A DNA stretch of 64,000 bases, taken from Paractinoplanes tereljensis (GTDB lineage: Bacteria > Actinomycetota > Actinomycetes > Mycobacteriales > Micromonosporaceae). Of this stretch, positions 42,978 to 51,965 are shown piece after piece. The notes under the pieces are model-generated. The model did not search any database. It saw nothing but the letters and a program-made list of their open reading frames with translations, and was not told where the DNA came from. The translations under genes and the position numbers were made by a program. Location of the stretch: assembly GCF_016862435.1 (NCBI RefSeq), contig NZ_BOMY01000033.1, forward strand, positions 248,001 through 312,000, in the 5' to 3' direction. Within the stretch, counting starts at the first letter, position 1. Every line of letters begins with the position of its first letter.

Positions 42978-43844
42978 ATGACCGAGAAGAACATGAGCAC
43001 GGTGAACCGGATGGGCTACGGCGCGATGCAACTGGCAGGGCCGGGGGTGTTCGGGCCGCCGAAGGACCGGGCCGAGGCGATCGCCGTGCTGCGCACGGCC
43101 GTCGAGCTGGGTGTCAACCACATCGACACGGCCGACTTCTACGGGCCGCACATCACCAACCAGCTGATCCGGGAGGCTCTTTATCCGTACGCCGAAGATC
43201 TCTTGATTGTCACGAAGGTCGGCGCGGTCCGGGACGAGCAGGGTGCCTGGCTGCACGCCCGCGAACCGGAGCAGTTGGTCGCGCAAGTGCACGACAACCT
43301 GCGCAATCTCGGCGTCGACACCCTCGATGTGGTCAACCTGCGGGTCGGTGGCGGCAGCGACGGGCACACGCCGGTGCCCGGGTCGATCGCCGACAAGTTC
43401 GGTGCCCTTGCCGAGCTGCGGGAGCAGGGCCTGATCCGGCACCTCGGGCTCAGCGTCGTCGACGCCGGACAGGTGGCCGAGGCACGCGCGATCGCGCCGG
43501 TCGTCACCGTGCAGAACTGGTACAACGTGGCGCACCGCGGCGACGAGACGCTGATCGAGTCGCTCCGCGAGCAGGACATCACGTACGTTCCGTTCTGGCC
43601 GCTGGGTGGCTTCAACCCGCTGCAGTCCGGCACGCTCGACGCGGTCGCCGCGCGGCTGGACACGACGCCGAACGCGGTGGCGCTCGCCTGGCTGCTGCAG
43701 GCCTCGCCCAACATCCTGCTCATCCCCGGCACCTCGAAGATCGCCCACCTGCGCGCCAACATCGCCGCCGCCGATCTGAAGCTGCCCGCCGACGCCCTCG
43801 ACGAGTTGGACGGGATCGCCGCCGGTACAGGCAAGGACCACTGA
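42978..43844 (+). CDS. Aldo/keto reductase
   Basis: A 288-residue TIM-barrel oxidoreductase. HIDTADFYGPH holds the catalytic Asp and Tyr, and LIVTKVG the Lys. The usual histidine position reads LDVVNLRVGGG, so the fourth tetrad residue is replaced, as in an actinobacterial subgroup. LLIPGTSKIAHLRANI is the NADPH-binding end. Divergent from an XRE regulator across twin dyads; likely a detoxification reductase. Confidence 0.92.
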   Translation: MTEKNMSTVNRMGYGAMQLAGPGVFGPPKDRAEAIAVLRTAVELGVNHIDTADFYGPHITNQLIREALYPYAEDLLIVTKVGAVRDEQGAWLHAREPEQLVAQVHDNLRNLGVDTLDVVNLRVGGGSDGHTPVPGSIADKFGALAELREQGLIRHLGLSVVDAGQVAEARAIAPVVTVQNWYNVAHRGDETLIESLREQDITYVPFWPLGGFNPLQSGTLDAVAARLDTTPNAVALAWLLQASPNILLIPGTSKIAHLRANIAAADLKLPADALDELDGIAAGTGKDH

Positions 43845-43872
43845 GTCCCGGCGCCGCGGATACGGTCCGGAC

Positions 43873-45060
43873 ATGACCCCACGACCCACTGCCGACCCGA
43901 CGATCGGTGAACGCATCCAGACCCGCCGGATGCTCCGTGGCTGGAGTATTCGGCACGCGGCCAGCCGGGCCGGCATCTCGCACGCCACCTGGAGCCGGAT
44001 CGAACGCGGGCGGCAGGCGGCGGACAACCGGTTCATGCTGGCCGACATCGCGGCCGCCCTCGAATGCTCCCCGGCCGAACTGGCCGGGACCCTGGTGCCG
44101 GCCGCCGACCGGGCCGCCCTGGCCGCGCACGCCGCGGTGCACGGCATCCGGCAGGCCCTGATCGACATAGACCCGGCTGAGCCGCCGTCGGTCGCCGCGC
44201 CACCGATCGCCGAGCTGGCCCGCACCCTCGCGCTGGCCGACGAGCTGCGGCAGGCCTGCGACTACGCGGGCGCGGCGCGACTGTCCGCCGACCTGCTGCG
44301 CGGCCTGCACGCGGCGGCGGCAGCCGGCCCCGACCGGCAGGCGGCGCTGCGGATGCTGGTCAGCGCCACCTTCATCGCGTCCTCGTTGCTGCGCAACCTC
44401 GGCCATCCGGCCGACGCCTGGCTGGGGGCCGAACGCTGCCGGGACGCGGCCTCCGCCGCCGACGATCCGATCCTCCGGGGGTACGCCGAGTACGCGCGCG
44501 CCGGAGCTGCCAACTGCTGCGGTTCCTTCGACCGCGCGGTCGCCCTGGCGTCTCGGGCGATCGACGAGTTGCGTGGACACTCCGGCGGTGACGAGGTCCT
44601 CGGCTCGCTGCAGTTGCTCTGCGCGCATTCGAGCCGCAGCTCCGACGACAGTCGAGCCTGGACGGCCGAGGCCACCGACCTCGCCGCGCGCACCGGCGAG
44701 ACCACGACTCTGGGCCTGTACTTCGGACCCACCAACGTCGGCATCTGGCGGATCGGCATCGAGGTCGACGGCGACGACCCCGGCCGGGCCGCCGAAACCG
44801 CCCGCGGGACCGACCTGGCCGCCATCCCGGCCGGCTTCCGGCAGGTCTTCTACTACGCCGACACCGGGCGCGCGCTGGCCCGGTTGCGCAAGGACCGGGA
44901 GGCGATTCGCTTCCTGCTCACCGCGGAACGCATCGCACCCCAGCACGTGCACACCTCCGCAGTCGTCCAGGAGACCACACGTTCCCTGCTCGAACGCGCG
45001 CAGCGGCAGGCAGGCGGCTCCGAACTGCGCGGCCTGTGCGAACGGATGCGGGTGGCGTGA
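43873..45060 (+). CDS. XRE family regulator with TPR-like C-terminal domain
   Basis: A 395-residue protein. The N-terminal HTH (IGERIQTRRMLRGWSIRHAASRAGISHATWSRIERGRQAADNRFMLADIAAALEC) is followed by an about 300-residue helical repeat domain, as in actinobacterial XRE-TPR regulators of morphology or peptide signalling. The end of the gene (ELRGLCERMRVA) is the first unit of a 37-bp tandem repeat that continues past the stop. Target unknown. Confidence 0.88.
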   Translation: MTPRPTADPTIGERIQTRRMLRGWSIRHAASRAGISHATWSRIERGRQAADNRFMLADIAAALECSPAELAGTLVPAADRAALAAHAAVHGIRQALIDIDPAEPPSVAAPPIAELARTLALADELRQACDYAGAARLSADLLRGLHAAAAAGPDRQAALRMLVSATFIASSLLRNLGHPADAWLGAERCRDAASAADDPILRGYAEYARAGAANCCGSFDRAVALASRAIDELRGHSGGDEVLGSLQLLCAHSSRSSDDSRAWTAEATDLAARTGETTTLGLYFGPTNVGIWRIGIEVDGDDPGRAAETARGTDLAAIPAGFRQVFYYADTGRALARLRKDREAIRFLLTAERIAPQHVHTSAVVQETTRSLLERAQRQAGGSELRGLCERMRVA

Positions 45061-45170
45061 ATTGCGCGGCCTGTGCGAGTGGATGGGGGTGGCCTGAGCT
45101 GCGCGGTCTGTGCGAGCGGATGGGGGGTGGCTTGAATTTCGCGGCGCGTGTGAGCGGGTGGGCTGAGCTG
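45025..45170 (+). repeat. 37/38-bp tandem repeat across the 3' end of the XRE-TPR gene
   Basis: Four degenerate copies start at 45025, 45062, 45099 and 45137 with the core (C/T)TGCGCGG(C/T)CTGTGCGA. The first copy encodes the last codons of the regulator; the others are noncoding and each contains TGA in the same place. Confidence 0.85.
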
Positions 45171-45201
45171 AGCCTCGATCTGCGCGTGCCAGGATGCGGG
45201 G

Positions 45202-46854
45202 ATGCTGCTGACCGCCTTGCTCGATTCCGCCGATCTCGGCGACGCCCTGGTCACGCCGTCCGGCCGGTACTCGCGGCACGACCTGCTCGGCTGGGCCGCG
45301 TCCATTGCCCGGGACATCGCTGGGGCGCCGATCGTGGCGATCGACGCCGTGCCGGACGCGTCGACGATCGCGGCCGTTGCCGGGGCGCTGCTCGCCGGGG
45401 TGCCGATCGTTCCTATCCCGCCGGACGCGGGCACCCTTGAACGGCAGCACATCCTCACCGACTCAGGTGCCGCGCTGCTGCTCTCCGATTCGGCGGGCGC
45501 CGGGGCGATCCCGATCAGCCGGTCAGACCGGGAGACCACGATTCCCGCCGCACCGCCTCCGTCTCAGGCTGGGCTGGTCCTTTACACCAGCGGCACCACC
45601 GGCAAGCCGAAAGGCGTGGTCATCTCGCGGGCCGCGATCGCCGCCGACCTGGACGCGCTCGCCGAGGCCTGGGACTGGACGGCCGCCGACCGCCTGGTAC
45701 ACGGGTTGCCGCTTTATCACGTGCACGGGCTGGTCCTCGGTGCCCTCGGACCGCTGCGGATCGGCGGCCGGCTCACGCACACGGGGCGGCCTGCTCCCGA
45801 GGCGTACGCCCAAAGCAGCGGAACCATCTATTTCGGCGTGCCCACCGTCTGGTCCCGGGTCGCGGCGCAGCCGGCGGCGGCCCGGGCGCTGGCCCCGGCC
45901 CGGCTGCTGGTCTCCGGCAGCGCGCCGCTGCCCAGCCCGGTCTTCCACGACCTGCTCGCGCTGACCGGGCAGGCGCCGGTTGAGCGGTATGGCATGACGG
46001 AAACCCTGATCACCGTCAGCGCCCGGGCCGCCGGCGAACGCCGCCCCGGGCAGGTGGGCCTGCCGCTGACCGGCATCGAATCCCGGCTGGTCGACGAGAA
46101 GGGTGCCCCGATTCCCGCCGACGGCAGCACCATCGGGCAACTGCAGATCCGCGGCGCCACCATGTTCGACGGTTACCTGCGCGGCCCTGCGCCCACCCGG
46201 ACTGACGGCTCCCGGCCCGGCGGCTCGGTCGCGCCGGCGCCGTCGACCGACGGCTTGCTGCCTGGCGGCTCATTGCCCGGCGGCTCGGTTGCGCCGGCCT
46301 CGTCAAGCGACGGCTCATTGCCCGGCGGCTCGGTTGCGCCGGGCTCGTCGAGGGGCGGCTTGCTGCCTGGCGGCTTGCTGCCTGGCGGCTCATTGCCTGG
46401 CGGTTCGGTTGCGCCGGGCTCGTCGAGGGACGGCATGCTGCCTGGCGGGTCTTTGCCTGGCGGATTGATCGTGCCGGCGCCTCTGGTTGACGGCTGGTAC
46501 ACCACCGGGGATGTGGCCACCATCGGCGCCGATGGCTGGCACCGGATTGTCGGGCGGGCCTCGACCGATCTGATCAAGACCGGCGGCTATCGGGTCGGCG
46601 CCGGCGAGGTCGAGGACGCCCTGTTGTTGCACCCGGCCGTTCGGGAGGCTGCGGTGATCGGCCTGCCCGACTCTGACCTTGGGGAACGCATCACCGCGTT
46701 CGTGGTGGCTGACCCGGTCGCCGAGGCTGACCTGATCGCGTTCGTCGCCTCGCGGCTCGCTGCGCACAAACGGCCCCGCGCGGTCCGGATGGTCGCCGAG
46801 CTGCCGCGTAATGCGATGGGTAAGGTGCAGAAAGCGCGTCTCCGCGACGCTTAG
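45202..46854 (+). CDS. MatB-like malonyl-CoA synthetase with a repeat insertion
   Basis: A 550-residue AMP-forming acyl-CoA ligase. YTSGTTGKPKGVV, LDALAEAWDWTAADRLVHGLPLYHVHGLVLGALGPL, ERYGMTETL, GWYTTGDVA, GRASTDLIKTGGYRVGAGEVE and NAMGKVQK (catalytic Lys) follow closely the pattern of Streptomyces MatB. It would make malonyl-CoA or methylmalonyl-CoA from the free acid. About 90 residues (roughly 335-430) of PGGSVAP/LLPGG repeats interrupt the segment before the TGD motif, absent from normal MatB. Activity may survive because the insertion lies in a surface loop. Confidence 0.85.
   Translation: MLLTALLDSADLGDALVTPSGRYSRHDLLGWAASIARDIAGAPIVAIDAVPDASTIAAVAGALLAGVPIVPIPPDAGTLERQHILTDSGAALLLSDSAGAGAIPISRSDRETTIPAAPPPSQAGLVLYTSGTTGKPKGVVISRAAIAADLDALAEAWDWTAADRLVHGLPLYHVHGLVLGALGPLRIGGRLTHTGRPAPEAYAQSSGTIYFGVPTVWSRVAAQPAAARALAPARLLVSGSAPLPSPVFHDLLALTGQAPVERYGMTETLITVSARAAGERRPGQVGLPLTGIESRLVDEKGAPIPADGSTIGQLQIRGATMFDGYLRGPAPTRTDGSRPGGSVAPAPSTDGLLPGGSLPGGSVAPASSSDGSLPGGSVAPGSSRGGLLPGGLLPGGSLPGGSVAPGSSRDGMLPGGSLPGGLIVPAPLVDGWYTTGDVATIGADGWHRIVGRASTDLIKTGGYRVGAGEVEDALLLHPAVREAAVIGLPDSDLGERITAFVVADPVAEADLIAFVASRLAAHKRPRAVRMVAELPRNAMGKVQKARLRDA
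46200..46490 (+). repeat. In-frame GGC(T)-rich minisatellite in the malonyl-CoA synthetase gene
   Basis: Imperfect 12-45-bp units such as CCCGGCGGCTCGGTTGCGCC and CTGCCTGGCGGCTCATTG alternate, encoding repeated GGSVAP, GLLPGG and GGSLPGG. The whole insert keeps the reading frame. Confidence 0.88.
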
Positions 46855-46859
46855 CTTCG

Positions 46860-47531
46860 TTGTCTGCGCGTCGGCCTCCCGTATTGCTGCCAGAGCCTCC
46901 CGGAGGATGGACTGGCGTCCCGCATCGCGGTTTCGATCCCACCACCTGAATCTGACCGCCACATTGTGGAATTGCGTGCCGAAAAGCAGCGATATGCGTG
47001 CTTTGTTAATGGCCCGACGGGCCGAGAAGGCCAGATCTTGGCGACTTAGGCTCCCGTTTATTGATGCAAGTTACCAAGATCTCGACATAAAGGCGCAGGC
47101 CGTTCGGCGCGTGCATGTGCGTCTCCGTCGGCAGATCGTTGGTGCTCCCAGTGCCCGGCGGTGGCAGAGGCTCGGCGGGAGTCGCGGCAGGGAGGCGCGC
47201 TGACCGCGCTGACCGCGCTGACCGTGCTGACCGTGCTGACCGTGCTGACCGTGCTGACCGTGCTGACCGTGCTGACCGTGCTGACCGCGCTGACCGCGAC
47301 TCGGAGGCGGCCGGGCGGCCGAGCGGCGGCCGGCGGCCGAGCGGCGGCGGGCCGCGGCGGGCGGCGGGCGGCGGGCGGGCGGCGAGTGAGAAAGGGTGCG
47401 GCGCGGCAGGGGGAAAGCGTTGGGGTCGGGCCCGCCCGGGGCGGGCGCGCGGAGGGTGAGTGTCGCCTGGCGGGACTGAGCGGCACGGGACTTTTCGGTG
47501 CGCGTATTTGAAGGAAAGCGTTAGGAAACCG
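46860..47531. other. 672-bp noncoding region with a 9-bp minisatellite
   Basis: No convincing gene. The first 240 bp have lower GC and short frames without coding bias. About eleven copies of a 9-bp unit (GCTGACCGT or GCTGACCGC) fill 47199-47298, followed by 100 bp of pure GGC/GGGC-rich low-complexity sequence to about 47390. Convergent genes face this region from both sides, so it may serve only as a terminator zone. Confidence 0.7.
47199..47298 (+). repeat. 9-bp tandem repeat (about 11 copies)
   Basis: Uninterrupted GCTGACCGT/GCTGACCGC units. Six or seven central copies are identical (GCTGACCGT); the outer two at each end carry C in the ninth position. Confidence 0.9.
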
Positions 47532-48134
47532 CTAATCGCCGCTCAGGTCTCGGTTTAGGGTTAGGACTGCTGTGCCTAGGGCGGCTACCGCCCAGACTGC
47601 GAAAATCTCCAGGCTGAAAGCGTCGCCTGAGGCTGCGTCCAAATAGGCGGAAATCGGCAACTGCCATTCCATTTTGCCGATTATGCCCTCGACAATGACG
47701 AACCAGACGGCGAAGCCGAACAACAGCCAGGAGGCTCGGCGGACTATTGCGGCCATGGCCGCGCCGAAGATGGCCATTACGGGTACGACGGTCAGGGTGT
47801 CGTTGAAAGGCTGGTGTTCGCCTTTCAACAGGACCGGGAGGCCGGTCAGGAAGGCGAATACCTCGGCTACCAGGACTGTGGTCAGGACCTGGGCAAACAG
47901 CACAGCCAGGCGGTTTGGGCGGGCCAGATAGAGCAGGGCCACCGTGCGGTGCTGGTAATGCTGGGCCACCGTCAGGGCGGCAATGCCGAAGGCTCCCAGG
48001 CCGGCGAACAGGGCCCAGAACGTGGGCTCCAGAATGCCGAAGGACGCCGCTACCGCGCCGTATAGCGCCAATGAAACCCAGCTTGAGCGGATCGTGGCCA
48101 TGCGGTACAGCTCGCTGCGGATCAAGGTTTGCAT
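47532..48134 (-). CDS. ABC-2 type exporter permease
   Basis: A 200-residue membrane protein with about six helices (SLALYGAVAASFGIL, LGAFGIAALTVAQHYQHRTVALLYLARP, VLTTVLVAEVFAFLTGL, VVPVMAIFGAAMAAIV, LLFGFAVWFVIVEGII, FAVWAVAALGTAVLTL). HRTVALLYLARPNRL is typical of ABC-2 permeases. ATG 48134 overlaps the ATPase stop. Substrate unknown. Confidence 0.85.
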   Translation of the reverse strand: MQTLIRSELYRMATIRSSWVSLALYGAVAASFGILEPTFWALFAGLGAFGIAALTVAQHYQHRTVALLYLARPNRLAVLFAQVLTTVLVAEVFAFLTGLPVLLKGEHQPFNDTLTVVPVMAIFGAAMAAIVRRASWLLFGFAVWFVIVEGIIGKMEWQLPISAYLDAASGDAFSLEIFAVWAVAALGTAVLTLNRDLSGD

Positions 48135-49009
48135 CAGGTGGCCGCCAGGGTCAGGAAGATCTGTTCCAGGTTCGGGGTGTCGGTGCTCAGCTCGTAGAGG
48201 GGGACGCCCTCGGCGAAGGCGATCTCGCCGGCGTCCTCGGGGGACAGGCCGTCCACCTCGAGGATCTCCTCGTCGGTGGTCACCTTGGCGCCGGCCTCCT
48301 CGAAGGCTCGCCACAGGCGCACGGGGTCGGCGCCGCGCACCCGCAGCCGGCCGCTCGCTGAGCCGTAGAGGTCCTGCAGCGGGCCGGCGTGGCGCAACTT
48401 TCCGCCGGCGATGATCACTACGTCGTCGATCAGCTGGGCCAGTTCGGCGAGCAGGTGGCTGGAGATGAGCACGGTGCCGCCGGCCGCCGCGTGTTCGCGC
48501 AGCAGGCCGCGCAGCCACGCTATGCCCTCGGGGTCGAGGCCGTTGGCCGGCTCGTCGAGGATCAGCACCGGTGGTTCGCCGAGCAGGGCGGTCGCTACCG
48601 CCAGGCGCTGGCGCATGCCCAGCGAGTAGTCGCCGGTGCGCAGGCTTCCGGCGTCGGTCAGGCCTACCTGGTCCAGCAGTTCGCCGACGCGGGTGCGGCT
48701 CGCGCCGGCCAGCATCGCCTGGCCGAGCAGGTGGGCTCGGCCGCTCTGGCCGGGGTGGGTGATGCCCTGTTCCAGTACGGCGCCGATCTGGCGTAGCGGC
48801 TGCTTCAACTCGGTGTACGGCTTGCCGTCGATCAGGGCCACGCCGGAGGTCGGCCGGGTCAGACCCAGCAGCATCCGCAGCGTGGTGGTCTTGCCGGAAC
48901 CGTTGAGGCCGAGGAAGCCGGTGACCCGGCCGGTCTGCGCGGTGAAGGACAGGCCGTCGACCGCGCGGGTCTTGCCGTACGCCTTCGTCAACTCAAGCGT
49001 CTCGATCAT
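48134..49009 (-). CDS. ABC exporter ATPase (DrrA/CcmA-like)
   Basis: A 291-residue ATPase. Walker A GLNGSGKTTTLRML, signature YSLGMRQRLAVATALL, Walker B VLILDEPANGLDPEG and switch SSHLLAEL are intact; a C-terminal regulatory domain follows. It pairs with the overlapping ABC-2 permease. These pairs commonly provide antibiotic or peptide self-resistance, but no biosynthetic genes are adjacent. Confidence 0.92.
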   Translation of the reverse strand: MIETLELTKAYGKTRAVDGLSFTAQTGRVTGFLGLNGSGKTTTLRMLLGLTRPTSGVALIDGKPYTELKQPLRQIGAVLEQGITHPGQSGRAHLLGQAMLAGASRTRVGELLDQVGLTDAGSLRTGDYSLGMRQRLAVATALLGEPPVLILDEPANGLDPEGIAWLRGLLREHAAAGGTVLISSHLLAELAQLIDDVVIIAGGKLRHAGPLQDLYGSASGRLRVRGADPVRLWRAFEEAGAKVTTDEEILEVDGLSPEDAGEIAFAEGVPLYELSTDTPNLEQIFLTLAAT

Positions 49010-49020
49010 CGTCGGGCACT

Positions 49021-50187
49021 CTAGCGATGCAGCGCCAGAAGTCCATCGGCGAAGGTGCGCCGCCAGTTCACGTAGTCGTGGCCGCCCTCGTATTCGGTGT
49101 AGTCCACCGGGTAACCGTGGCCGCGCAGCGCGTCGCGCATCTGCCGGACGACGGTCACCTGGTCGGGGGCGCCGCCCGGGCCGGCGGTCGTCTCCCACGT
49201 TCCTACGTCCAGGTAGAAGCGCACGTCGGCTCGGGGATAGCGGGTGATCTGGCGGGTCAGCCAGCCCGGTTCGCCGTGTGCCGGTTCCGGCCACCAGAAG
49301 CTCCCGGACTGGGCGATCACCGCGCCGAACATCTCGTGCGCGCACAACCCGACGTAGGCGGCGGCCAGGCCGCCCCGGGACACCCCGGCGATCACGTTGG
49401 CCCGGCGCTCGTGGCCGGCGCCCAGCTGGGTGCGCGCCCACGGCACCAGCTCGTGCTCGACGAACTCGTGGATCGGGCGGGTCGGTGAGAGGTCGTCCGA
49501 GCGGGTTTTCTCGAAGCTGCCCACGAACAGCGCCACCGTCGGCGGGATGCGGCCCTCGGCGATCAGGTTGTCGAGGATCGTCGGGATGCGCAGCACGTGC
49601 TGGGCCAGGTAACCGTCGAAGACGACAAGGACCGGCAGGCCCTCGGCGGGGGTGCCGGCCGGGCGGTAGACGGTGACCGGGCGGGGGCCGCCAAGTGCGG
49701 CGCCGGGCAGGACCACGTCGGTCAGCTCGCCGGCCGGAACCCCGGCGCGCGGGGCGGTCCACGGCTCGGGCGGGGCGTCGGGGAGTTCGAGAACGGACAG
49801 CCAGCCGTCCCGGTCGTCGGGGTCGGCGGGGTCGGCCGGGAAGTAGAGCCGGAGCGGGTTGGCCAGGTCGACGTGGGACGGGCCGGTGCCGGACTCGTCC
49901 GGTGGTGAGGTCTCGGCGCCGTCGTGGGTCAGGCAGTAGATCGTGCGAACCCGCGGGGACATCGTCCGGGAACCGTGCCACAGGTCGGTGCCCGGCACCC
50001 GGGCCAGGGGGATCTCGTAACCCCAGTACGCCCGGGTGCTGGTGGCCTCGCCCTGCCACAGGAACGTGACCAGGACGTCGCCGCCGGGGGCCGGCTCGAT
50101 CAGCGGCGTGGTCGTTCCGGCCCAGAAATCCGCCAGGGCCTCGGCGGACAAAGTGGACAGGAGACTCGTGATGCGCGGACTCTGCAC
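49021..50187 (-). CDS. Enterochelin esterase (Fes)-like alpha/beta hydrolase
   Basis: A 388-residue protein. The N-terminal beta-sandwich (VLVTFLWQGEATSTRAYWGYEIPLARVPGTDLWHGSRTM) is the Fes N-domain. The hydrolase domain has the nucleophile elbow GVSRGG and the catalytic His in YEGGHDYVNWR. In other bacteria such enzymes cleave ferri-siderophore esters in the cytosol. Start GTG 50187. It ends 12 bp before the ABC ATPase start and may be co-transcribed with the exporter. Confidence 0.88.
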   Translation of the reverse strand: MQSPRITSLLSTLSAEALADFWAGTTTPLIEPAPGGDVLVTFLWQGEATSTRAYWGYEIPLARVPGTDLWHGSRTMSPRVRTIYCLTHDGAETSPPDESGTGPSHVDLANPLRLYFPADPADPDDRDGWLSVLELPDAPPEPWTAPRAGVPAGELTDVVLPGAALGGPRPVTVYRPAGTPAEGLPVLVVFDGYLAQHVLRIPTILDNLIAEGRIPPTVALFVGSFEKTRSDDLSPTRPIHEFVEHELVPWARTQLGAGHERRANVIAGVSRGGLAAAYVGLCAHEMFGAVIAQSGSFWWPEPAHGEPGWLTRQITRYPRADVRFYLDVGTWETTAGPGGAPDQVTVVRQMRDALRGHGYPVDYTEYEGGHDYVNWRRTFADGLLALHR

Positions 50188-50301
50188 GGTGTCGGCTCTC
50201 CCACGATTCCAGCCCCGTTAGCGTTCTCAGCACCGAGCGTTCCAAGTTGATCACTAGGTGTCAAGTGACTGAAATCGATGAGTCGAGGGTTGAGTCGGGG
50301 G

Positions 50302-51684
50302 TCAGGAGGCGTACGCGTGCAGGCCGCTCAGCAGGGCGGCCAGGCCGGCTTTGGCGTCCGCGAACAGCATCGCTGTGCGCGGATCCGCGTACAGCTCGTT
50401 GTCGATGCCGGCGTAACCGTGCCCGAGCGACCGCTTCAGCACGATCACGCTGCGCGCCTTGTCGACGTCGAGGATCGGCATGCCGGAGACCGGGTTGCCG
50501 GGGCGGCGGGCGGCCGGGTTGGTGACGTCGTTGGCGCCGATGATCAGGGCCACGTCGGTGCGGGCGAACTCGGGGTTGCTCTCCTCCAGGTCCTTGAGCT
50601 GCTGGTAGGGGGCGTTCGCCTCGGCCAGCAGCACGTTCATGTGCCCGGGCATCCGGCCGGCGACCGGGTGGATGGCGTAGGTGACCTCGACGCCGCGCTC
50701 GGTCAGCGCCTCGGCCAGGGCGACCGCCTCGTGCTGGGCCTGGGCGGCGGCCAGGCCGTAACCGGGGACGATCACCACCTTTCCGGCGTACGCCAGTTGG
50801 ATGGCCGCGTCATCGGCGGTGATCTCCCGTACCGCCGCGGAACCGGAACCACCGGTGACCGCGACGGCGTCGCCGGTGCCGTAACCACCCGCCATGATCG
50901 CGATGATCGGGCGGTTCATGGCGTCGGCCATCAGCTTGGTGAGGATCGCGCCGGCCGCGCCGACCAGGCCGCCCGCGATGATCAGCGGGGTGCTGTCCAG
51001 GACGAAGCCGGCCATCGCGACGGCGGTGCCGGTGAACGCGTTGAGCAGGGAGATCACGACGGGCATGTCGGCGCCGCCGATCGGCAGGGTGAGCAGCACA
51101 CCGACGGCGAGGGCGGCGACCGTGACGCCGCCGAGCAGCCAGGAGTTCGCGTCGCCGGCCACGAACCACACGCCGAGCGCCGCCGCCACGAGCGTGAGCG
51201 CCGCCGAGATCGGCCGGCCGAACGGGACCGTGATCGGGCGGCCGGGGATGCGGCCGGCCAGCTTGCCCGCGGCCACCAGCGAACCGGTGAAGGTCACCCC
51301 ACCGATCGCCACGTCGAGGACGCCGGTCACCGCGGCCTGGTTGGAGACAACCCGGTCGCCGAGCGCGATCAGGGCCGCCGCGCCGCCACCGACCGCGTTG
51401 AACAGGCTCACCAGCTGGGGCATCGCGGTCATCTGCACCCGCCGGGCGGCGATCAGGCCGGCCAGTCCGCCGGCGGCCGCGCCGAGGACCAGGGCGATCA
51501 CCGCTCCGGTGGTCACGGTGTGGTCGCGGACCAGCACGACGACGGTGGTGAAGATGGCGACGGCCATGCCGGCCGCCGAGATCTGGTTGCCCCGCCGAGC
51601 CGTCGCGGGCGCGTTCATCAGGTGCAGGCCGATCACGAACGACACCGCGCAGGCGAGATAGACCAGGTGGATGGCGGTGTTCAT
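50302..51684 (-). CDS. pntB: NAD(P) transhydrogenase subunit beta
   Basis: A 460-residue protein. The N-terminal half has about eight membrane helices; the C-terminal domain III binds NADP(H) (VVIVPGYGLAAAQAQHEAVALAEAL, YAIHPVAGRMPGHMNVLLAEANAPY, DVALIIGANDVTNPAAR). The enzyme couples proton flow to hydride transfer from NADH to NADP. Start ATG 51684 overlaps the PntA2 stop. Confidence 0.94.
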   Translation of the reverse strand: MNTAIHLVYLACAVSFVIGLHLMNAPATARRGNQISAAGMAVAIFTTVVVLVRDHTVTTGAVIALVLGAAAGGLAGLIAARRVQMTAMPQLVSLFNAVGGGAAALIALGDRVVSNQAAVTGVLDVAIGGVTFTGSLVAAGKLAGRIPGRPITVPFGRPISAALTLVAAALGVWFVAGDANSWLLGGVTVAALAVGVLLTLPIGGADMPVVISLLNAFTGTAVAMAGFVLDSTPLIIAGGLVGAAGAILTKLMADAMNRPIIAIMAGGYGTGDAVAVTGGSGSAAVREITADDAAIQLAYAGKVVIVPGYGLAAAQAQHEAVALAEALTERGVEVTYAIHPVAGRMPGHMNVLLAEANAPYQQLKDLEESNPEFARTDVALIIGANDVTNPAARRPGNPVSGMPILDVDKARSVIVLKRSLGHGYAGIDNELYADPRTAMLFADAKAGLAALLSGLHAYAS

Positions 51685-51965
51685 CGACGGCTCCGGAACA
51701 TCGCGAGCATCCGATCGGTGACCACGTAACCGCCGGTCACGTTCATCGCGGCAAAGAAGGCCGCCACGGCAAGCAGGATATATCCGGAAACGTCGGTGGT
51801 GGTGGCGGCCAGCAGCATCACTCCCACCAGCACCACTCCGTGGATCGCGTTCGCGCCGGACATCAGCGGCGTGTGCAGGGTGGCCGGCACCTTGCTGATC
51901 ACCTCGAAGCCGACCAGCAGGGCCAGGGTGAACACGGTGAGGTCGGCCAGCAGCAGCGGACTCAC
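51681..51965 (-). CDS. pntAB: NAD(P) transhydrogenase alpha subunit, membrane part (PntA2/PntAB)
   Basis: A 94-residue protein with three or four helices (LLADLTVFTLALLVGFEVISKVPATLHTPLMSGANAIHGVVLVGVMLL). HTPLMSGANAIHG is the family signature. It is separate from the NAD-binding subunit, as in the three-gene form of Rhodospirillum and actinobacteria. Start GTG 51965; both ends overlap neighbours by four bases. Confidence 0.93.
   Translation of the reverse strand: MSPLLLADLTVFTLALLVGFEVISKVPATLHTPLMSGANAIHGVVLVGVMLLAATTTDVSGYILLAVAAFFAAMNVTGGYVVTDRMLAMFRSRR

Noticed and set aside
46811..47203. A 130-codon gene in the gap after the malonyl-CoA synthetase
   Set aside because: It starts inside the synthetase gene in another frame, has poor third-position GC and no recognisable domain.
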